Shown here one piece after another: positions 8,201 through 15,842 of a DNA stretch of 64,000 bases. The notes under the pieces were generated by a model that ran no database searches, was not told the origin of the DNA, and worked only from the letters and a program-made list of their open reading frames with translations. Every line of letters starts with the position of its first letter. Positions within the stretch are counted from its first letter, which is position 1. Both the position numbers and the translations under genes were made by a program. Where the stretch lies: assembly GCF_005937885.2 (NCBI RefSeq), contig NZ_CP042176.1, positions 4,769,501 to 4,833,500 on the forward strand, read 5' to 3'. This DNA is from Bradyrhizobium sp. KBS0727. GTDB taxonomy: Bacteria > Pseudomonadota > Alphaproteobacteria > Rhizobiales > Xanthobacteraceae.

Positions 8201-8250
8201 AGCGTTTTCGAGCGAAGTGGATTCCGGTTCGCGTGAACAAAACGCGTCAA
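8201..8250. repeat. Dispersed palindromic element, type A copy 1
   Basis: Begins AGCGTTTTCGAGCGAAGTGG and ends in AAAACGCGTCAA, with CCGGTTC in the middle. It occupies the gap between the 3' ends of the convergent HxlR and fliX genes. Confidence 0.8.
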
Positions 8251-8259
8251 ATAAGAAGT

Positions 8260-8673
8260 TTAGAACTGACCGGCCTTGGCCAGTTCGACTTCGACGCGGA
8301 GCTCGATTTCGGACAGCACGGAATCGAGGCCGAGATCGCCGGAGGAAGACTTCAGGTTGGCGGCGGCATCGCGCAGCCGGTTGACGGTCGAGGCATCGAG
8401 ATTACCGGAGAGCAGTCCGAGCTTGAGATCGTCGAGCACATCGAGCGCGCCCCTGCCCCGCGCCACCGAACGCTTGCGGCGCTCGGTTGCGTCCTCGACG
8501 CCCTGCATCGCCAGCAGCGCATCGATGCTGCCGGCGGCCTTCGGTGCCGAGACAGCGCGCGGCTCGTCCGGCGTGGCCGGCGTCTCCGGCAGCGAAAAGC
8601 CGGTCGAGCTGGTTCGCCGCGTCTGGCTCGCGGGCGATCCAAGCGTGGTGCCGTTCGGTCCGTAGATGCGCAT
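8260..8673 (-). CDS. fliX: Flagellar assembly regulator FliX
   Basis: In Caulobacter FliX links assembly of early (class II) flagellar structures to the sigma-54 activator FlbD. This 137-residue protein begins MRIYGPNGTTLGSPAS, as FliX proteins do. It carries the helical core SIDALLAMQGVEDATERRKR, then GRGALDVLDDLKLGLLSG, and ends in the family's helical tail near SVLSEIELRVEVELAKAGQF. The start at 8,673 is fixed by the MRIYG block; a longer frame to 8,814 is not credible. It is divergent from flgI, the Caulobacter arrangement, and a CtrA-type box lies 50 bases upstream. Confidence 0.92.
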   Translation of the reverse strand: MRIYGPNGTTLGSPASQTRRTSSTGFSLPETPATPDEPRAVSAPKAAGSIDALLAMQGVEDATERRKRSVARGRGALDVLDDLKLGLLSGNLDASTVNRLRDAAANLKSSSGDLGLDSVLSEIELRVEVELAKAGQF

Positions 8674-8722
8674 CGTGGTGATCTCGCCCGAGGGAATAGA
8701 GCGCAGCATTGCCCCGCCATGG

Positions 8723-8738
8723 TTAACGACACGTAAAC
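8723..8738 (-). promoter_or_regulatory. CtrA-type box upstream of fliX
   Basis: On the minus strand the site reads TTTA-N7-TTAAC, one mismatch from the consensus TTAA-N7-TTAAC. It is 50 bases before the fliX start. In Caulobacter fliX belongs to the CtrA-activated class. Confidence 0.5.
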
Positions 8739-8853
8739 GACCCGGCAAAATCTGCCGACGGCGGCAGTTTCGCCACCGCCCGGGCACCGCGCCGGCACCG
8801 ACGCTCTCGAACAATTCCTATTGTTATCAATGCATTGCACGCATCATGCCGCG

Positions 8854-8869
8854 TGGCATCGATCTCGCA
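8854..8869 (+). promoter_or_regulatory. Candidate sigma-54 promoter for flgI
   Basis: The sequence TGGCATCGATCTCGCA keeps the invariant GG and GC at the correct -24/-12 spacing (consensus TGGCACG-N4-TTGCW), with mismatches at three other positions. It lies about 70 bases before the flgI start. Confidence 0.5.
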
Positions 8870-8939
8870 TAGTTAATGGCGGATCACCGTCATGGGAGTG
8901 GCGTTGCGGTCCGGTTGAAGACCTCGAGGGGAGCACAGG

Positions 8940-10064
8940 ATGCCCGGCATCCGTTCGGCAAGAGTAATCTGGGTGGCCTGCGCTGCGCTGCTGGCGCTGG
9001 CACTGACGGGCGTGTCCGCGGGCGCGACCTCGCGGATCAAGGACCTCGCCAATATCGAAGGCGTACGGCAGAACCAGTTGATCGGCTACGGCCTCGTCGT
9101 CGGCCTCAACGGCACCGGCGATACGCTGAACAACATTCCCTTCACCAAGCAATCGCTGCAGGCGATGCTTGAGCGCATGGGCGTCAACATCCGCGGCGCC
9201 ACCATCCGCACCGGCAACGTCGCCGCCGTGATGGTCACCGGCAACCTGCCGGCGTTCGGCACCCAGGGAACGCGGATGGACGTCACCGTCTCCGCGCTCG
9301 GCGACGCCAAGAACCTGACCGGCGGCACGCTTCTGGTCACCCCCCTGCTCGGCGCCGACGGCAACGTCTATGCGGTGGCGCAGGGTTCGCTCGCGATCTC
9401 CGGATTCGCGGCCGAAGGCGCCGCCGCCAGCATCACCCGCGGCGTGCCGACCGTCGGCCGCATCGCCAATGGCGCCATCATCGAGCGTGAGATCGAATTC
9501 GCGCTCAATCGCCTGCCCAATGTGCGGCTGGCGCTGCGCAATGCCGACTTCACCACCGCCAAGCGCATTGCGGCTGCGGTCAACGACTTCCTCGGCGTCA
9601 AGACCGCCGAGCCGATCGATCCCTCCACCGTGCAGTTGTCGATCCCGGCCGAGTTCAAGGGCAACGTCGTCGCTTTCCTGACCGAGATCGAGCAGTTGCA
9701 GGTCGAACCAGACCTCGCCGCCAAGATCGTGATCGACGAACGCTCCGGCATCATCGTGATGGGCCGCGACGTCCGCGTCGCCACCGTTGCGGTGGCGCAA
9801 GGCAATCTCACCGTGACGATTTCGGAAAGCCCGCAGGTCAGCCAGCCCAATCCGCTATCACGCGGCCGGACGGTGGTGACGCCGCGCACCGGCGTCAGCG
9901 TCACCGAGGACGGCAAGAAATTCGCCGTCGTGAAAGACGGCGTCTCGCTGCAGCAGCTCGTCGACGGCCTCAACGGCCTCGGCATCGGGCCGCGCGACCT
10001 GATCGGCATCCTGCAGGCGATCAAGGCCGCCGGCGCGATCCAGGCCGACATCGAGGTGATGTGA
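8940..10064 (+). CDS. flgI: Flagellar P-ring protein FlgI
   Basis: FlgI forms the P ring in the peptidoglycan layer around the rod. The 374-residue protein has a signal peptide (MPGIRSARVIWVACAALLAL and onward, cleaved after a VSAGA-like site). Hallmark segments are SRIKDLANIEGVRQNQLIGY, GLVVGLNGTGDTLNN, VYAVAQGSLAISGF and the C-terminal LQQLVDGLNGLGIGPRDLIG. The length is standard. GAGGGGAG precedes the ATG. Its stop overlaps the next start by one base (TGATG), so flgI and the CheL/FlgJ-like gene are translationally coupled. FlgA, its chaperone, is encoded 7 kb upstream. Confidence 0.97.
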   Translation: MPGIRSARVIWVACAALLALALTGVSAGATSRIKDLANIEGVRQNQLIGYGLVVGLNGTGDTLNNIPFTKQSLQAMLERMGVNIRGATIRTGNVAAVMVTGNLPAFGTQGTRMDVTVSALGDAKNLTGGTLLVTPLLGADGNVYAVAQGSLAISGFAAEGAAASITRGVPTVGRIANGAIIEREIEFALNRLPNVRLALRNADFTTAKRIAAAVNDFLGVKTAEPIDPSTVQLSIPAEFKGNVVAFLTEIEQLQVEPDLAAKIVIDERSGIIVMGRDVRVATVAVAQGNLTVTISESPQVSQPNPLSRGRTVVTPRTGVSVTEDGKKFAVVKDGVSLQQLVDGLNGLGIGPRDLIGILQAIKAAGAIQADIEVM

Positions 10065-10426
10065 TGCAACAGAGCCTGATCAACAGCACCTCCGGGAGCA
10101 TGCCCACCAAGGCGATGATGCCGCTGTTCAAGGGCCGTCCGGATCCGGCCTTCACCGAGGCGCTGGCGAAGGTGTCGCCGCAGGCGCAGGCCAAGGCGAA
10201 GGCCACCGCAACCGACTTCGAAGCGATGTTCCTGAACTCGATGTTCTCGCAGATGACCACCGGCGTCAAAGGCGACGGTCCGTTCGGCGATACGCCGGGC
10301 ACCGGCGTCTGGCGCTCGATGCTGACCGAACAATATTCGAAGTCCTTCGCCAAGGCCGGCGGCGTCGGAATATCGGATGACGTCTATCGCACGCTGATCA
10401 TGCAGCAAGCCAACCGCGCCGCCTAA
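10064..10426 (+). CDS. cheL: Rod-binding protein, FlgJ N-terminal domain type (CheL)
   Basis: The 120-residue protein contains only the FlgJ N-terminal rod-capping region and lacks the muramidase domain of enterobacterial FlgJ, as Caulobacter CheL does. Visible family features are ATDFEAMFLNSMFSQMTTGV, GPFGDTPGTGVWRSMLTEQY and the closing ISDDVYRTLIMQQANRAA. It should help rod subunits polymerise across the periplasm. Because the lytic domain is missing, a separate enzyme must open the peptidoglycan. The ATG at 10,064 overlaps the flgI stop by one base. Confidence 0.9.
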   Translation: MQQSLINSTSGSMPTKAMMPLFKGRPDPAFTEALAKVSPQAQAKAKATATDFEAMFLNSMFSQMTTGVKGDGPFGDTPGTGVWRSMLTEQYSKSFAKAGGVGISDDVYRTLIMQQANRAA

Positions 10427-10443
10427 TCCAACGGGAACCCGAC

Positions 10444-10929
10444 ATGAATCAGCGTCCTCAGGCAAGACCCGCACCGGCCGCGGCGATTTCCACCCCGGTC
10501 GAAGCCCGCAAGCTCGCCGAAAACCTGATGGACGTGATGAGCGCGCTGCTCGGCGTCATCGAGCGCGAGACCGAACTGGTTCGCGCCGGCAAGCTGCACG
10601 AAGCCATGCAGCTTGAAGCGCAGAAAAGCGAGCAGTCGCGCCGTTATACGCTCGCGGTCGAGAACCTGAAGAACTCGCAGGCGTATCTGTCGCAGGTATC
10701 GCCGGAATTGCTGACCTCGCTGCGACGCCATCACGACACCTTCCGCGCGATGCTGCAGATCAATCTCACCGTGCTCGCGACGGCGCATGCGGTTTCCGAA
10801 GGCATCGTGCGCGGCGTCAACACCGAGATCCAGCGCCGCAGCATGCCGAACAGCTATACGGCCTCCGGACAGCGCACGACGCCGGGTCCGCGCCACCACA
10901 CGCCGCTCTCGGTCAGCCGCTCGCTCTGA
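10444..10929 (+). CDS. flbY: FlbY/FlgN-like flagellar export chaperone
   Basis: The 161-residue protein is mostly alpha-helical between residues about 20 and 130 (ENLMDVMSALLGVIERETEL, then AMQLEAQKSEQSRRYTLAVE), with a basic, disordered C-terminus ending PLSVSRSL. The helical hairpin resembles FlgN, the chaperone for FlgK and FlgL. Its position directly after flgI and cheL matches flbY in Caulobacter. The FlgN role is inferred from shape and context, not from a strong motif. It ends the flgI operon; a hairpin terminator follows 20 bases later. Confidence 0.7.
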   Translation: MNQRPQARPAPAAAISTPVEARKLAENLMDVMSALLGVIERETELVRAGKLHEAMQLEAQKSEQSRRYTLAVENLKNSQAYLSQVSPELLTSLRRHHDTFRAMLQINLTVLATAHAVSEGIVRGVNTEIQRRSMPNSYTASGQRTTPGPRHHTPLSVSRSL

Positions 10930-10948
10930 ACGTTCTCGCGCGCATGCG

Positions 10949-10980
10949 TCCCGGCGCGATGCGCCGGGAATGCATCAATT
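10949..10980 (+). terminator. Intrinsic terminator of the flgI-cheL-flbY operon
   Basis: A 9-bp GC-rich stem (TCCCGGCGC / GCGCCGGGA, loop GAT) is followed within 11 bases by ATTTTT on the + strand. Confidence 0.7.
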
Positions 10981-11111
10981 TTTCGACAAATCGGCGCATC
11001 CGCATCAGAACCTGGTTCAGCGTGTTCGCTAACTCGATATTGAGAGGCGACGAGACATATTGCGGATGACGAGGGGTTGGGATTTGACTCGCAGGAAGCC
11101 CGGAGGCTGCC

Positions 11112-11477
11112 ATGAGTACAGATTTCAGCATCAGGCCGGTGGGGGCACCGGTCGCAACGCCTATTGTGCAGGCCCCAAGCGAAGCAGCGGGCAAAGCGGT
11201 CGCGACCGAACTGCCGGCGCGCAAGAGCGTCACGGTGGCTGACACCGGCGCAGCCGTACACAATGATCCGCAGATCGGGAGCGATTCAGTATCGCGTCAG
11301 GCGTTTATCGATCGCGCCGCGGGCTCGATCGTCTATCAAGTCGTCGACAACAGAACCAGCCTGGTAGTACAGCAATTCCCCGATGAAGCCGTCCTGCGCC
11401 GTCGCGCCTATTTCCATGCGCTGGATCTGACAAAGGGCGCGCCCACACGTCCTCTTGCCACCGACCTCAAGGCCTGA
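11112..11477 (+). CDS. FlaG-like flagellar protein
   Basis: The 121-residue protein has a low-complexity N-terminal half and a conserved C-terminal block of about 45 residues (FIDRAAGSIVYQVVDNRTSL, then VVQQFPDEAVLRRRAYFHAL). This block resembles the FlaG domain, whose core is a VVDxxTxxVxxQxP pattern followed by a helix. FlaG proteins influence filament length or stability by an unclear mechanism. GGAGG lies just before the ATG. It is a single-gene unit between the flgI operon and a convergent minus-strand gene. The name rests on the C-terminal motif and context. Confidence 0.55.
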   Translation: MSTDFSIRPVGAPVATPIVQAPSEAAGKAVATELPARKSVTVADTGAAVHNDPQIGSDSVSRQAFIDRAAGSIVYQVVDNRTSLVVQQFPDEAVLRRRAYFHALDLTKGAPTRPLATDLKA

Positions 11478-11491
11478 GCCCGCTCGTCCGG

Positions 11492-11863
11492 TTACTGGCT
11501 CAGGGTGGCAACCGCGGTGTCGAGGAAAGTTCCGCCGGTCGCGGGATCGGTGACGACGTTCTTGATCTGCGCCGTTCCGGCCTTCGCCGCCAAACTAAAC
11601 TTCGTATCGCCAATCCGGAACGACTGATCCTTGATCAGGACGGTCTGGTGTTTGATCGTGCTGCCGCTCTGGTACGAGACCTGTGCGCGGAAGCCGCTGA
11701 CGTTCGAGACCTTGAGCGTGAACGTTTTCTTGTCCTGGTAGGTGCCCGACCAGGTGCCCTGATAGAGCTTGGGATCGACGGCGACATACGGGGTCCTGGA
11801 CGGAACCCCGGCCGATCCGGCTGACTTGTAGGCGGCTGACAGGATGCTCGTGACGTCGACCAT
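11492..11863 (-). CDS. Hypothetical beta-rich protein in the flagellin region
   Basis: I do not recognise this 123-residue protein. It has no signal peptide or membrane segment. After a short helical start (MVDVTSILSAAYKSAGSAG) it is rich in predicted strands: KLYQGTWSGTYQDKKTFTLK, RAQVSYQSGSTIKHQTVLI and RIGDTKFSLAAKAGTAQIKN. This would fit a small beta-barrel or beta-sandwich. It lies 28 bases after flaF on the same strand and is probably co-transcribed with it, so a role near the filament or as an export client is possible. That is inference only. Confidence 0.65.
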   Translation of the reverse strand: MVDVTSILSAAYKSAGSAGVPSRTPYVAVDPKLYQGTWSGTYQDKKTFTLKVSNVSGFRAQVSYQSGSTIKHQTVLIKDQSFRIGDTKFSLAAKAGTAQIKNVVTDPATGGTFLDTAVATLSQ

Positions 11864-11891
11864 GGCCGCGCTCCGCCGGATCGAAAAGCCG

Positions 11892-12257
11892 TCAGACCTG
11901 ACCCGACAGGCCCGCGGCGATGTTGCAGTTGATGTCGATCAGCGATTTCAGCTTCGCCGGATCCGGATTGATCTGCATATCGATCGTCTGCTTCATGACG
12001 AATACGCCGATATTGGCAATATTCTGCCTGATCTCCAACGGCTGCGGGTTGTCGTTAGTTTCCGCCGCGCTCATGAAAATCGACCACAGCCGGCGATTGA
12101 ACAGCAACGCTTGATGCAGGCTCTTGTCAGGGCCGCTCCAGTTGGCCTGGACGTCCTGTAATTGTCTTGCTGCCTTTAGCAGGGCCTGTGCCTCGATTTC
12201 CCGAGGGGACGCCGTCGTTTGCGACGTGCGGGCATAGGCTTGAGCGGCATGAGACAT
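11892..12257 (-). CDS. flaF: Flagellin synthesis regulator FlaF
   Basis: FlaF works with FlbT to control flagellin translation and secretion in alphaproteobacteria: in Caulobacter FlaF promotes and FlbT restrains flagellin production. The 121-residue protein shows the family pattern: AAQAYARTSQTTASPREIEA at the start, ALLFNRRLWSIFMSAAE in the middle and LRDIN-like KLKSLIDINCNIAAGL near the end. AGAGG precedes the ATG at a good distance. It lies downstream of both flagellin genes, separated from them by a terminator, while flbT lies on the other side on the opposite strand. Confidence 0.92.
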   Translation of the reverse strand: MSHAAQAYARTSQTTASPREIEAQALLKAARQLQDVQANWSGPDKSLHQALLFNRRLWSIFMSAAETNDNPQPLEIRQNIANIGVFVMKQTIDMQINPDPAKLKSLIDINCNIAAGLSGQV

Positions 12258-12418
12258 CCATCACCTCTGGGAACGCTTTGCGCGGGGACACTTCGAAGTT
12301 GCCCAACGTTTGTACGGCGCTGCCTTTAAAATATGGTTAGTAGTTGTTACCGTATTTGTCCGGAGTTGGGCAACGAATCCGTCCAGGCTATCGACGCGGC
12401 CTCGCGGTCACGTCAAGA

Positions 12419-12444
12419 AAACGGCGGGATTTCCCCCGCCGTTT
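12419..12444 (-). terminator. Intrinsic terminator of flagellin gene 1
   Basis: On the minus strand a stem AAACGGCGGG / CCCGCCGTTT with a 6-base loop is followed by TTCTT. It sits 25 bases after the flagellin stop and is nearly identical to the terminator of the second flagellin. Confidence 0.8.
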
Positions 12445-12469
12445 CGCTTTACGTTTCTTGCCGTCGATA

Positions 12470-13636
12470 TCAGCGCAGGAGCTGAAGCACGCTCTGCTGC
12501 GACTGGTTGGCCAGCGCCAGCGCGGAGACAGCGATCGACTGGCGGGTCGACAGCGCCTGGCTGTTGGCCGCTTCCTCGTTGGTATCGGCCACCGTCAGGT
12601 TGGCCGAACCGGTCTGCAGCACGTTGATCAGGTTCTTCGAGAAATCCTGACGGATCTGCACGACGGAGAGGTTCGAGCCGAGAGACGAGGCTTCAGTCCG
12701 CAGCGCGCTCGACGCGGCGCTGATCTTGGCGATCGTCGCGTTGGCCGAACTGTTGTCCAGGAAGTCGGTACCGGGGACCAGCGGACTCAGGCCCAGGCCG
12801 GCCGCGCTATAGGTAACGCCGGAGATGTTGAGCGTGGACTTGCCGGTTTCGTTGAAGGTCAGCTTGAGATTGTCGCCGTTGAGCAGGTTGATGCCGTTGA
12901 AGGAAGCATCCTGCGCCGTGGTGGATATCTGCGTGATGATGTTGTTGTACTGAGCGACCAGGCTGGCGCGAATGGTCTGCGAAGCCGGATCGGCAACCGG
13001 CGGGGCAACAGCGCCGAAGGTCACCGTACCACCGCCCGTGTTGGTATAGGTGACGGCGCCGATGGTGGACGAAGCCGCGTCGTTGGTCGTGGTAATGACG
13101 AGCTTGTTGGCGCTGTCGAGGCTGGCGGTCAGGTTGTTGGCCGCCAGAGCGGTGTTCAACTGGGCCAGGGACTCGTTGGCGCCGAAGGTAATGGTGGTCG
13201 CCGTTCCGCCACCGGTGGCGGCGATTGCCAGAACGTCGCCGGCTTTGATGGTAACGCCATCAACCAGATTGGTCGGAGTGCCACCGAGGGCGGCAGCCGA
13301 AGTCACCGTCGACTTGGGTGAATAACCGGAGGTCGTCTGCAGGACCTGGCTGGCGATCGATTTCGCGGTATCGACCAGCTTCTGCAGCGAGGTAAGGCCG
13401 GTGTTGGCGGCCTGCAGGACCTGCACGCCGTTGCCGATCCCATCGAGCAGATTGTTGATGTCGCTGGCGCGGTTATCGAGACCCTGCGCGGTGAAGAAGT
13501 TGGTCGGATTGTCGAGCGCCGAGTTGACCTTCTTGCCGGACGAAAGCCGGTTCTGCGTGGTGGCGAGCAGGTCGGCGGTCGACTGCAAGGAGAGCAGGTT
13601 CTGGCGAACCGATGCAGAAAGAACAATACCGGACAT
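12470..13636 (-). CDS. Flagellin 1
   Basis: A 388-residue filament subunit. The N-terminal D0/D1 helix region (SASVRQNLLSLQSTADLLAT, then NRLSSGKKVNSALDNPTNFF) and the C-terminal helices (ending SALALANQSQQSVLQLLR) are typical of alphaproteobacterial flagellins; the central 110-300 region is the variable surface domain. It is about 80% identical by eye to the adjacent flagellin 2. GGAAGGT precedes the ATG. A perfect CtrA-type box lies about 60-75 bases upstream. It has its own terminator, so each flagellin is probably transcribed singly. FlaF and FlbT nearby should set its translation. Confidence 0.95.
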   Translation of the reverse strand: MSGIVLSASVRQNLLSLQSTADLLATTQNRLSSGKKVNSALDNPTNFFTAQGLDNRASDINNLLDGIGNGVQVLQAANTGLTSLQKLVDTAKSIASQVLQTTSGYSPKSTVTSAAALGGTPTNLVDGVTIKAGDVLAIAATGGGTATTITFGANESLAQLNTALAANNLTASLDSANKLVITTTNDAASSTIGAVTYTNTGGGTVTFGAVAPPVADPASQTIRASLVAQYNNIITQISTTAQDASFNGINLLNGDNLKLTFNETGKSTLNISGVTYSAAGLGLSPLVPGTDFLDNSSANATIAKISAASSALRTEASSLGSNLSVVQIRQDFSKNLINVLQTGSANLTVADTNEEAANSQALSTRQSIAVSALALANQSQQSVLQLLR

Positions 13637-13694
13637 GGGGCGGACCTTCCTAGTTTACGTTCCGCCGTTCTACGGTAATTCCTTTAAATTATAG

Positions 13695-13709
13695 TTAATG
13701 CCGGCTTAA
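13695..13709 (-). promoter_or_regulatory. CtrA binding box upstream of flagellin 1
   Basis: On the minus strand the site reads TTAAGCCGGCATTAAC, an exact match to TTAA-N7-TTAAC. A further TTAA lies upstream on the same strand, and TATAAT follows directly. The box is 59 bases from the start codon. Confidence 0.7.
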
Positions 13710-13791
13710 GTTGTTTGATTAAGGCCTTCTTAAAACGCGCCGTTGTTGCCTTCGAAGGGTCTCGCCTTATCGGAGCGCCCACCAAAACAAA

Positions 13792-13819
13792 AAAACGGCG
13801 GGGGTTCCCCCGCCGTTTT
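13792..13819 (-). terminator. Intrinsic terminator of flagellin gene 2
   Basis: On the minus strand a 9-bp GC stem (CGGCGGGGG / CCCCCGCCG) extended by four A-T pairs is followed by TTTTTTTG. It lies 24 bases after the stop of the second flagellin. Confidence 0.9.
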
Positions 13820-13842
13820 CGTCTTGTTTCTTGCCGTCGAGA

Positions 13843-15000
13843 TCAGCGCAGGAGCTGAAGCACGCTCTGCTGCGAGGTGTTGGCCAGCGACAGCGCGGAC
13901 ACCGCGATCGACTGGCGGGTCGACAGCGCCTGGCTGTTGGCCGCTTCCTCGTTGGTGTCGGCCAGCGTCAGGTTGGACGCGCCGGTCTGCAGCACGTTGA
14001 TCAGGCTCTTGGAGAAGTCCTGGCGGAGCTGCACGACGGACAGGTTCGAACCCAACGCCGACGCTTCGGTGCGGAGCGAGGTGCTGGCCGCGCTGAGCGT
14101 GACGAGCGCCTTGCTCGCAGAGTTGTTGTCGAGGAAGTCCGTTCCCGCGGCCAGCGAAGAAAGGCCAAGGCCCCCAGCGTTGAAGGTCACGCCAGAGATG
14201 TTGAGCGTGGACTTGCCGGTTTCGTTGAAGGTCAGCTTGAGGTTGTCACCGTTGAGCAGGTTGATGCCGTTGAAGGAGGCGTCCTGCGACGTGGTGGAGA
14301 TCTGCGTAATGATGCTGTTGTACTGGTTGACCAAGCTGGTGCGAATGGCCTGCGAGGCAGCATCGGCAACCGGCGCGACGGCAGCGGCGAAGGTCGCCGT
14401 ACCAGCGCCGGTAAGGGTGGCGGCGCCGACGGTCGACGAGGCCGCGTCGTTCGTCGTGGTGAAGACGAGCTTGTTGCTGCTGTCGAGGCTGGCCGTGAGG
14501 TTGTTGGCCGCCAAAGCGGTGTTCAACTGGGCAAGAGACTCGTTGGCGCCGAAGGTGATGCTGGTCGCCGTTCCGCCACCGGTGGCGGCGATGGCCAGAA
14601 CGTCGCCGGATTTGATGGTAACGCCATCAACCAGATTGGCGGCGGTGCCACCGAGGGCGGCAGCCGAACTCACCGTCGACTTGGCCGTATAGCCGGTGGG
14701 CGCCTGCAGGACCTGGTTGGCGATCGACTTCGCGGTATCGACCAGCTTCTGCAGCGAGGTCAGGCCGGTGTTGGCAGCCTGCAGGACCTGCACGCCGTTG
14801 CCGATGCTGTCGAGCAGGTTGGTGATGTCGCTGGCGCGGTTGTTGAGGCCCTGCGCGGTGAAGAAGTTGGTCGGGTTGTCGAGTGCCGAGTTGACCTTGT
14901 TGCCGGTGGCAAGGCGGTTCTGCGTGGTGGAGAGCAGTTCGGCGGTCGATTGCAGGGAGAGGAGGTTCTGGCGAACTGAAGCGGAGAGAACAATAGCCAT
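13843..15000 (-). CDS. Flagellin 2
   Basis: A 385-residue flagellin, paralog of the adjacent gene, with the same N-terminal (SASVRQNLLSLQSTAELLST) and C-terminal helices. Differences concentrate in the surface-exposed centre, for example AAVAPVADAASQAIRTSLVN. Two ATGs compete: AAAGG lies eight bases before the ATG at 15,000 but only one or two before the ATG at 15,006, so the shorter start (MAIVLSASV) is preferred. The upstream region to flbT is 365 bases and holds a CtrA-type box. Long stretches of DNA identity with flagellin 1 suggest a recent tandem duplication or gene conversion. Confidence 0.95.
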   Translation of the reverse strand: MAIVLSASVRQNLLSLQSTAELLSTTQNRLATGNKVNSALDNPTNFFTAQGLNNRASDITNLLDSIGNGVQVLQAANTGLTSLQKLVDTAKSIANQVLQAPTGYTAKSTVSSAAALGGTAANLVDGVTIKSGDVLAIAATGGGTATSITFGANESLAQLNTALAANNLTASLDSSNKLVFTTTNDAASSTVGAATLTGAGTATFAAAVAPVADAASQAIRTSLVNQYNSIITQISTTSQDASFNGINLLNGDNLKLTFNETGKSTLNISGVTFNAGGLGLSSLAAGTDFLDNNSASKALVTLSAASTSLRTEASALGSNLSVVQLRQDFSKSLINVLQTGASNLTLADTNEEAANSQALSTRQSIAVSALSLANTSQQSVLQLLR

Positions 15001-15365
15001 TTTCATACCTTTCTGGTGTGAAACTAGAGTGCGTGCCTACTCCCGACCTGTTCTGATCGGGCGACCGGCCGACCGTGCAGCCAAGCCTCTAAGAAAATAT
15101 GAATTCGGTACCTCGCTATTGATCTGTCGATCACGCCAGCGACGGCCCGCCTGGGTTTTCGTCATCGCGTCATTTGCATACAACGTTGATAATACTGCAC
15201 ATTCACGCGATCTCGCGCCGCGTTTACCAAGCGTTAACCGTAATAAGAAAGGATTGTGGCGCACCGGCCGAAGAAGCCTCAGCGCGTATGTGGCGCGGCC
15301 CAAGCCGGTATCCATTCGAATACACAGTGATGGTCGCTCACGTGAGGCAGCAACGGAGAACAGAC
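15001..15365. promoter_or_regulatory. Divergent flagellin 2 / flbT intergenic region with CtrA-type box
   Basis: A non-coding region of 365 bases. At 15,223-15,238 it carries TTTA-N7-TTAAC, one mismatch from the CtrA consensus and the same variant as before fliX. The box is 128 bases before flbT and about 220 bases before flagellin 2, so either or both could be the target. The minus strand also holds a GGCACG near 15,033 that resembles a sigma-54 -24 element but lacks a matching -12. Confidence 0.5.
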
Positions 15366-15797
15366 ATGGCCTTGAAAGTCGAGCTCAAGCCGAACGAACG
15401 GATCATCATCGGCGCCTGCGTCATCACCAATACCGATCAGCGCGCCCGGCTTTTGATCGACGGCGACAAGATCCCGATCCTGCGCGAAAAAGATATCCTG
15501 ACGCCCGAGACCGCCGACACGCCGGCCAAGCTGGTCTATCTCGCCGTGCAATTGATGTATCTGTCGCCGGATCCGGTGGCCCATCACCTGACCTATTTCA
15601 GCCTGTTGCGGGACATCCTGAGCACGATGCCGAGTGGATGGTCCTTCATCGAGGGGATCAACAACCACATCCTCAACGGCGATCTCTATCATGCGCTGAA
15701 AGAGGCGAAGAAATTGATCAGCCACGAAGAGACTCTCATCGCCGATGCGAAAAGCCTGCAGGCTGGCGACGCAAACACCGAACTCAAATCGGCTTAA
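15366..15797 (+). CDS. flbT: Flagellin translation repressor FlbT
   Basis: FlbT binds the 5' leader of flagellin mRNA and promotes its decay when the hook is incomplete. The 143-residue protein begins MALKVELKPNERIIIGACVI and continues TNTDQRARLLIDGDKIPILR, the FlbT signature, with LVYLAVQLMYLSPDPVAHHL in the middle. The start at 15,366 has GGAG upstream; the longer frame is not supported. It is divergent from flagellin 2 and convergent with the PLP decarboxylase gene. With FlaF on the other side of the flagellins, both translational regulators flank their targets. Confidence 0.95.
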   Translation: MALKVELKPNERIIIGACVITNTDQRARLLIDGDKIPILREKDILTPETADTPAKLVYLAVQLMYLSPDPVAHHLTYFSLLRDILSTMPSGWSFIEGINNHILNGDLYHALKEAKKLISHEETLIADAKSLQAGDANTELKSA

Positions 15798-15842
15798 CGT
15801 GCCCATCTGACAAGGTAGCGCGACCGCCGGACTCCGGATCGC

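Noticed and set aside
11079..11094. Sigma-54-like TGGGAT-N5-TCGCA before the FlaG-like gene
   Set aside because: GG and GC spacing is right, but it is only 18 bases from the start codon, leaving no room for a leader with the ribosome site.
15030..15045. GGCACG -24-like element before flagellin 2 on the minus strand
   Set aside because: No GC dinucleotide at the -12 position, which sigma-54 promoters require.
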